64,000 bases of DNA from Bradyrhizobium sp. AZCC 1719 (GTDB lineage: Bacteria > Pseudomonadota > Alphaproteobacteria > Rhizobiales > Xanthobacteraceae): contig NZ_JAZHRU010000001.1 in assembly GCF_036924525.1 (NCBI RefSeq), positions 4,741,001-4,805,000 on the forward strand. The letters run 5' to 3'. Shown here piece by piece: positions 59,016-64,000 of this stretch (positions are counted from its first letter, which is position 1; the number at the start of each line of letters is the position of its first letter). A model generated the notes under the pieces. The model worked only from the letters and a program-made list of their open reading frames with translations. It was not told the DNA's origin and made no database searches. The position numbers were made by a program, and so were the translations under genes.

Positions 59016-60488
59016 GTGAACGGACACATCAACATCGACGGCATCAAGGTTTCGACCGACCACTTCATCCATGGTGAGCGCGTCGCATCAACCGAACACT
59101 TCGATGACTATTGCCCCATCGATGGACGTCTGATTGGTCGTGTGGCCGCTGGATTGCCCGAGCACTGCAACGCGGCAATCGAGGCCGCGAGGTCCGCATT
59201 TCCCGGATGGGCTGGACTGGGTCCGGTCAAGAGGCGCGAGCATCTGCAGCGCTTTGCAGCCGAGCTGAAGAACTGGGGCGACAAACTCGCCCGGGTCGAG
59301 TGTGAGGACAACGGAATGCTGCTCGGCCGTCTCAAGGGGCACCAGATCGAGCGCTGCGCCTTGAACCTCACATTCTTCGCGGACGAGGCGCTCAAGCTGG
59401 TTGATCAGCGCATCGAAGCGCGCAACGCCCGCCATCATGTACACTACGCGCCCGCCGGAGTGTGTGTGCTCATCACGCCGTGGAACTCGCCGATGATGTT
59501 GACGACCTGGAAACTCGGTCCGGCGTTGGCTGCGGGCAACACGGTAGTGATCAAACCGCCCGAATGGGCACCGCTGACCTGCTCGATGCTGGCCGACATC
59601 GCAGCCGCGGCCGGCATTCCCCCGGGTGTTATTAACGTGGTCCAGGGAATCGGAGCAGTCACCGGCGCCGCGCTCGTACGTGATCCGCGCGTTGCCCGTG
59701 TATCGTTTACCGGCTCGGTGCCAACGGCGAAGTCCATCGCGCAATCCACGGGCAACAACCTGGTGCCGGCGAGCTTCGAGTTGGGTGGCAAGTCGGCCTT
59801 CATCGTTCTTGACGACGCCGATCTGGACCTCGCGGCTGCAACGGCAGCGCTGCAGTACCGCAATGCCGGTCAAGTTTGCCTGGCGGGTACCCGTCTGCTC
59901 GTGCAGGACAGTATAGCCGACGATTTCCTTGAGCGAATGCAGAAGGTCGTCGCGCGGCTTCGTGTGGGTGATCCGCGAGATCCCAAGATGGAAATCGGCC
60001 CGATAATTCACCAGCGCCAGCTCGACAAGATTGCGGGCATGGTTGATCGCGCGCGGCAGCGAGGCGCGACGATCCACTGGGGTGGCGAAGAGCATGCTGC
60101 TGGCGGTCTCTTCTATCAGCCCACGCTTATTGGCGGCGTGAGCAACGACGACGAGGTCGTGCAGAACGAAATCTTCGGGCCGGTGCTGGTCATTCAGCGC
60201 TTCTCGACGGATGCGGACGCTGTGCGGATGGCCAACAGCACCCGCTATGGCCTGGCTGGTCTCGTGTTCGGAAAGCAGGATCGAGCCGTGGCAGTGGCTG
60301 AGCAGTTGCGCACGGGAATGGTTTGGGTGAACTCGTTCTTCCTCCGTGACCTGGAGGCTCCATTCGGCGGGGTCGGCGATTCCGGTGTCGGCCGGGAAGG
60401 CGGGCACTGGAGCTTCGAATTCTTCTGCGACATCAAGGACGTCATGCTTCCACAGAGACCCTACGTACCGGTGTTCGCCGGCAGCTGA
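59016..60488 (+). CDS. hpaE: 5-carboxymethyl-2-hydroxymuconate semialdehyde dehydrogenase (HpaE-like)
   Basis: A 490-residue NAD-dependent aldehyde dehydrogenase with GTG start. The substrate/NAD region has ITPWNSPMMLTTWKLGPALA, then AAGNTVVIKPPEWAP and SFTGSVPTAK. The catalytic Glu is in SFELGGKSA and the catalytic Cys in NAGQVCLAGTRLL. The C-terminal motif includes EIFGPVL and a PFGGVGDSGVGREGG loop. It oxidises the ring-cleavage semialdehyde. It starts 9 bases after the hydratase stop. The call as HpaE rests on the context and overall similarity to the HMSA dehydrogenase group. Confidence 0.83.
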   Translation: MNGHINIDGIKVSTDHFIHGERVASTEHFDDYCPIDGRLIGRVAAGLPEHCNAAIEAARSAFPGWAGLGPVKRREHLQRFAAELKNWGDKLARVECEDNGMLLGRLKGHQIERCALNLTFFADEALKLVDQRIEARNARHHVHYAPAGVCVLITPWNSPMMLTTWKLGPALAAGNTVVIKPPEWAPLTCSMLADIAAAAGIPPGVINVVQGIGAVTGAALVRDPRVARVSFTGSVPTAKSIAQSTGNNLVPASFELGGKSAFIVLDDADLDLAAATAALQYRNAGQVCLAGTRLLVQDSIADDFLERMQKVVARLRVGDPRDPKMEIGPIIHQRQLDKIAGMVDRARQRGATIHWGGEEHAAGGLFYQPTLIGGVSNDDEVVQNEIFGPVLVIQRFSTDADAVRMANSTRYGLAGLVFGKQDRAVAVAEQLRTGMVWVNSFFLRDLEAPFGGVGDSGVGREGGHWSFEFFCDIKDVMLPQRPYVPVFAGS

Positions 60489-60532
60489 GATAAGACGCGC
60501 AAGAGAGACGATCTCACTCCTAGAGACGGACG

Positions 60533-61799
60533 ATGGACGAGCAAGACGCCATGGCGAGAGAGACGAGTACGATCCCGGGGATCAATCTGGCGTCACTGGA
60601 TACATTCCTGAGACCCGAGTTGCCCGACTTGTTTGCCAGGCTGCGTAGTGATGCGCCCGTGAGCTGGCACCAGCATCCGGACTCCGGAAAAAAGGGCTTC
60701 TGGGCCGTCGTTTGCTACGACGACATCGTTTCCGTGAGCAAGGACACCGCCACATTCAGCAATCGTGAGGGCATCCAGGTCCTTTTCGAAGGCGATCTTC
60801 CTCACGCCGGCGAAGGGTCGATGATCGAAATGGACCCGCCCGCGCACACGCGATTGCGCAGACTTGTGGGACCGACATTCGGCTCGATGGCCGTCGCCAG
60901 GATGCAGGAGCAGATCCGCGCGCGCGTGCTGACGATGCTGGATGGCCTCGACGGCAAAGACGATATCGACTTTGTCCGCGATTTCGCGACGCCACTACCG
61001 CTCGGTGTCTTCTACGATCTGATGGGCGTGCCCGCAGCCGACCAGCGTCGCATGCTTGAATTGGCCGATCGTACCTTCTTCTCGGGTGATCCGCGATTCG
61101 GAGCGGACCAGCAGGGCATAGGGGAGGCGGGGCGCGAAATCCAGGCCTATGGACGCTGGCTCGCCGAACAGCGGCGGAAGGAGCCGAAGAATGATTTGAT
61201 GAGCGCCCTCGTGGCGGCCTCGATCGATGGTGAGCAATTGACGCCATCCGACTTGGTGTGCCTTCTTCGGTCTTCTGGGCGCCGCGGGCGCCGATACCAC
61301 CCGTTCCTCGATCTCCTACGGGCTGAAGGGCCTGACGGACTATCCGCAGCAGAAACAGTTGTGGTTGCAGGACATCGAAGGAAAAGCGGCCGCTGCTACC
61401 GACGAGATCGTGCGCTGGGCAACGCCGACGATGCACATGCGTCGCACCGCTACCCGTGACGTGGAATTGCGCGGCCAAAAAATAGCCGCCGGCGACAAGG
61501 TCGCAATCTGGTACGCCTCGGGAAACTTCGACGAGACCAAATTTGTGGCACCACGCGAGTTCGACGTTTCGCGCTCGCCCAATCCTCACCTGGCGTTCGG
61601 GATGGGCGGACCGCATTTCTGTCTTGGCGCACATCTGGCGAAGCTGGAGATCCGCATCGCCTATTCCGAGCTGCTCAAGCAGTATCCGGAGATCGAGGCC
61701 ACCGGTCCGGTAGACCGTCTGCGCAGCAACTTCATCAACGGGCCGTTTTCCCTGCCGGCTCGCCTCGGTAAGCGTCACAAGCAAGGGAGGTCGGCATGA
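60533..61799 (+). pseudogene. Cytochrome P450, single frameshift in this sequence
   Basis: The frame from 60533 carries the N-terminal half of a bacterial P450 (HTRLRRLVGPTF, YDLMGVPAADQRRM). Near 61258 it becomes nonsense, while the next frame gives the I-helix (GLLGAAGADTTRSSISYGL), ExxR (TDEIVRWATP), RRTATRDVELRGQKIAAGD and the heme loop HLAFGMGGPHFCLGAHLA to the stop at 61799. Joined, the protein is about 420 residues, a normal length with all motifs intact. A one-base indel separates it from a working gene: either a sequencing error or a fresh mutation. It would hydroxylate or demethylate an aromatic acid, with electrons from the reductase encoded next, which overlaps its stop. Confidence 0.8.
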
Positions 61800-62752
61800 G
61801 CACTCGATCGATGCGGGTCGACCGCATCCGGGTGGAGACCGACGACGTCCGGGTGTTTGAACTCGTTCCCGTCGACTCGGCACCGCTCGCTCCGTTCGGC
61901 CCCGGCGCCCACATTGACGTCCACCTGGGAAACAACCTGGTGCGCCAGTATTCGCTTTGCAACGGGCCTGATGACACCGGCTGTTACGTTATTGGCGTGA
62001 AGCGGGAGCCCGCATCGCGGGGTGGTTCAGCCGCCTTGCACGAGAGCATTCGCGAAGGCCATCTGCTGCAAATTGGCCTGCCGCGGAACAACTTTCCGCT
62101 GCGGGACTCGGCGGCGCACCACGTGCTGGTCGCAGGCGGCATCGGTATCACCCCCTTGTTGTCGATGGCGCGGCATCTGTTGGCGTGCAAGCGGTCGTTT
62201 GAATTGCACTACTTTGCGCGATCGATAGCGACCACGGCCTTTCACAAGGAGCTGTCGGAATCACAGTTCGCGGGCCTCGTTGACTTCCACTACGCGCTGG
62301 AACCTGCCGCTGTGCGTTCCAAGCTGCGCAAGATCCTGCAGGAGCGCAAGCCGCATGCTCATCTCTATCTGTGCGGCCCGCGGCCATTTATGGACGCGGT
62401 TGAGGATGTCGCGGCCGCAACATGGCCGAACGACGCCGTTCACCTCGAGTACTTCTCGGCAGACGTGAATGCGCTGTCGGCGCCAAAATCGAGCTTTGTG
62501 GTGCGCCTCGCACGAACCGGCGGCGACTACGTCATTCCCGAGGACATGACCATCGTCGCGGCGCTCGCGCAGTATGGCGTCTATATCGACGTGTCGTGCG
62601 AACAAGGCGTGTGCGGCACTTGCCTGACCGGAGTAATCGAAGGCCAGCCGGATCACAGAGACTCGTTTCTTAGCGAGAAGGAACGCAAGTGCGACCGAAT
62701 GCTGCCCTGCGTCTCTCGCGCAAGGAGCGACATGCTCATTCTAGACATATAA
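61796..62752 (+). CDS. VanB/PDR-type ferredoxin reductase (FNR + C-terminal 2Fe-2S)
   Basis: A 318-residue electron-transfer protein. The N-terminal flavin domain has GPGAHIDVHL and RQYSLCNGP; the NAD domain has VAGGIGITPLLSMARHL and HLYLCGPRPFMDAV. The C-terminal plant-type ferredoxin contains CEQGVCGTC and a distal Cys in LPCVSRA. The phthalate-dioxygenase-reductase/VanB order (FNR first, ferredoxin last) is clear. The ATG overlaps the P450 stop (ATGA), so it is probably the redox partner of the P450. Rieske oxygenases also use this type, but none is in the window. Confidence 0.9.
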   Translation: MSTRSMRVDRIRVETDDVRVFELVPVDSAPLAPFGPGAHIDVHLGNNLVRQYSLCNGPDDTGCYVIGVKREPASRGGSAALHESIREGHLLQIGLPRNNFPLRDSAAHHVLVAGGIGITPLLSMARHLLACKRSFELHYFARSIATTAFHKELSESQFAGLVDFHYALEPAAVRSKLRKILQERKPHAHLYLCGPRPFMDAVEDVAAATWPNDAVHLEYFSADVNALSAPKSSFVVRLARTGGDYVIPEDMTIVAALAQYGVYIDVSCEQGVCGTCLTGVIEGQPDHRDSFLSEKERKCDRMLPCVSRARSDMLILDI

Positions 62753-62767
62753 CCGAAGGGAAACCGA

Positions 62768-63643
62768 ATGGGACAGATCGTTGGTGCCGCCATTGTTTCG
62801 CATCATCCTGGATTATTCCGACCGCAGGCCGATCGCATTGCGATGGGCAATGGCCGGGATTCCGACCTGATCGAAGGGTTCGAGAGACTGCGCAAGAAGA
62901 TCGACGTGGCGAAACCCGACACGCTGATCATTTTCGATACGCACTGGTTCACGAGCGGCCGGCATGTCGTGGCTGGCGCGGATCGTTACCAGGGGACGTA
63001 CACCTCCAACGAGATGCCGTGGATCCTGCACGACATTCCCTTCGACTATCGCGGGGCGCCAGAACTCGCGGCCGAGATTGCCCGCGTCGGTGCAGAAGCT
63101 GCGGTGCCGGTGGAAAACACCCGGAATACGCACATCGAGCCGGAATATCCGACCTTCAACCTGCTGGGACCGCTTTGGCGTGGCGAGCGAATACTATGTG
63201 TCGGCATCTGCCAGAACGCCCGGGCGCATCATTTCCTGGCCATGGGTGAGGTCATCGGCAAGGCGATAGCCAATGTGGACACCCGCGCGGTGCTGCTGGC
63301 CTCGGGTGCCCTGAGCCATCGCATGGTCGATCTGGATTTCAAGCCGAGAAATCCGCGCTGGTGGCATCCGGACAACATCAGCGATCCCAAGCACGTCGTG
63401 CTCGATCATGAGGTCATGGCTTCATGGGCGAGCGGGGACCACGCTGCCGTCATTGACCGGTATCCCGAACTGCGCGCGGCGGCGTACGAGGGCCTTGGCG
63501 GGCACTACCTGCAGATGGTCGGTGCACTTGGCGGACGCGATTGCCGGGCGCGCGGCGAACGAGTGTCGGAGTATGAGAACGCGATGGGGACCGGCAACGT
63601 CCACATCTGGTTTGAAACCGCTCAAATGGGAACAGCAGCATGA
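62768..63643 (+). CDS. hpaD: Class III extradiol dioxygenase (HpaD/HpcB-like)
   Basis: A 291-residue LigB-superfamily ring-cleavage enzyme. The start MGQIVGAAIVSHHPGLF contains the metal-binding His pair, then TLIIFDTHWFTS, and the ASGALSHRMVDLDFK region. Closest type is 3,4-dihydroxyphenylacetate 2,3-dioxygenase, which cleaves homoprotocatechuate to 5-carboxymethyl-2-hydroxymuconic semialdehyde, matching the preceding dehydrogenase. It begins 15 bases after the reductase and its stop overlaps the next start (ATGA). Substrate identity is inferred from the operon. Confidence 0.82.
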   Translation: MGQIVGAAIVSHHPGLFRPQADRIAMGNGRDSDLIEGFERLRKKIDVAKPDTLIIFDTHWFTSGRHVVAGADRYQGTYTSNEMPWILHDIPFDYRGAPELAAEIARVGAEAAVPVENTRNTHIEPEYPTFNLLGPLWRGERILCVGICQNARAHHFLAMGEVIGKAIANVDTRAVLLASGALSHRMVDLDFKPRNPRWWHPDNISDPKHVVLDHEVMASWASGDHAAVIDRYPELRAAAYEGLGGHYLQMVGALGGRDCRARGERVSEYENAMGTGNVHIWFETAQMGTAA

Positions 63644-64000
63644 ACGTCCTTCAAGGGCCCAGGCGCGAACTGCGCCGGGTGATCTTCAACGGTTCGCTGC
63701 ACTTTGCTGTCCCGGAGGATGACCGATTGCGGCTCGACGACGGGCGCCTGGTTGCCATGGGTGAGGCCATTCATCTCGCCCCATGCACGCCGAGCAAGAT
63801 CATCTGCCTTCATCTGAATTACATGTCGCGCTATTTCGAATTGCGCGGCAAACGGCATGACGACAAGTCGTTGTACGGTACGCCAACCTACTTCATGAAA
63901 CCGGTCACCTCGATCAACGCGCACGGCGGCGAGATCGTGCGCCCGGACGGTTATCAATACCTCAACTACGAGGGCGAAGTCGCCATCGTTATCGGCAAGC
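63640..64000 (+). CDS. hpaG: FAH-family isomerase/decarboxylase (HpaG-like), cut by window end
   Basis: The ATG at 63640 overlaps the dioxygenase stop. The visible ~120 residues include RRVIFNGSLHFAVPEDD and LAPCTPSKIICLHLNYMSRY, then YFMKPVTSINAHGGEIVRP and NYEGEVAIVIGK, the conserved FAH core. In the homoprotocatechuate pathway HpaG decarboxylates and isomerises 5-oxopent-3-ene-1,2,5-tricarboxylate, the product of HpaE and HpaF. The gene continues past base 64000. Confidence 0.85.
   Translation, partial: MNVLQGPRRELRRVIFNGSLHFAVPEDDRLRLDDGRLVAMGEAIHLAPCTPSKIICLHLNYMSRYFELRGKRHDDKSLYGTPTYFMKPVTSINAHGGEIVRPDGYQYLNYEGEVAIVIGK

Noticed and set aside
59088-60407. Minus-strand ORF of 439 codons
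   Set aside because: Antisense shadow of the clearly identified aldehyde dehydrogenase.

Overview
The window reads as chromosomal DNA of an alphaproteobacterium of the Bradyrhizobium/Nitrobacter type. This is inferred from the high GC content, GGAAC-N16/17-cGTT stress promoters, an HWE histidine kinase, FixJ-like regulators, an Omp25-type porin-like barrel and many small proteins typical of rhizobia. No rRNA, tRNA, CRISPR array or intact insertion sequence was seen.

Layout. (1) 1-4.1 kb, minus strand: a peptide-export locus with a C39-peptidase ABC transporter (cut by the window edge), an HlyD/CvaA-type adaptor, a 61-residue peptide with a double-glycine-type leader, and a 116-residue gene behind a duplicated copy of the same upstream region. 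(2) 4.2-12.1 kb, plus strand: tandem repeats, an ECF sigma factor, an acidic orphan protein, a 977-residue protein made largely of 29- and 42-residue repeats, and a PrtD/PrtE-type type I secretion pair that probably exports it. (3) 12.3-16.3 kb: a wrecked Ku (NHEJ) gene, small conserved orphans and an alpha-oxoamine-synthase-like PLP enzyme. (4) 16.6-22.9 kb: an outer-membrane barrel, then two paralogous membrane histidine kinases transcribed back to back, one coupled to a stand-alone receiver and the other to a REC-GGDEF-EAL protein.

(5) 23-46 kb: an accessory stress island. At least eight EcfG-type promoters can be read here, ahead of two CsbD genes, two DUF892 (YciE) genes, a Crp/Fnr regulator, a truncated FAD oxidoreductase, a DUF3618-led membrane-protein operon and a small frameshifted gene upstream of a BrkB protein. 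TreT-like trehalose synthase plus a second GT4 enzyme, a stress-type SDR, a DUF4142 protein and an HWE kinase lie among them. The island is also full of broken genes (5-aminolevulinate synthase, DUF3309, DUF72, DUF6894, DUF2934, small HTH and membrane proteins), so it is both stress-dedicated and decaying. It ends with an AI-2E-type permease fused to a B12-binding-like domain and a GAF domain.

(6) 47-53 kb, minus strand: a truncated PAS sensor, two FixJ-type regulators, an alpha/beta hydrolase whose nucleophile serine is replaced by glycine, and a large winged-helix/NTPase regulator. (7) 53-57 kb: a gene-poor scar with remnants of an AHSA1-type protein, a formylglycine-generating-enzyme-like protein and a serine recombinase. 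(8) 57.2-64 kb: a LysR regulator divergent from a homoprotocatechuate-type meta-cleavage operon (hydratase, semialdehyde dehydrogenase, extradiol dioxygenase, FAH-family decarboxylase). A cytochrome P450, frameshifted in this sequence, and a VanB-type reductase are inserted between the dehydrogenase and the dioxygenase. This P450-linked operon, the repeat-protein secretion locus and the EcfG island are the most interesting parts. All family names come from motif recognition by eye, without database searches.
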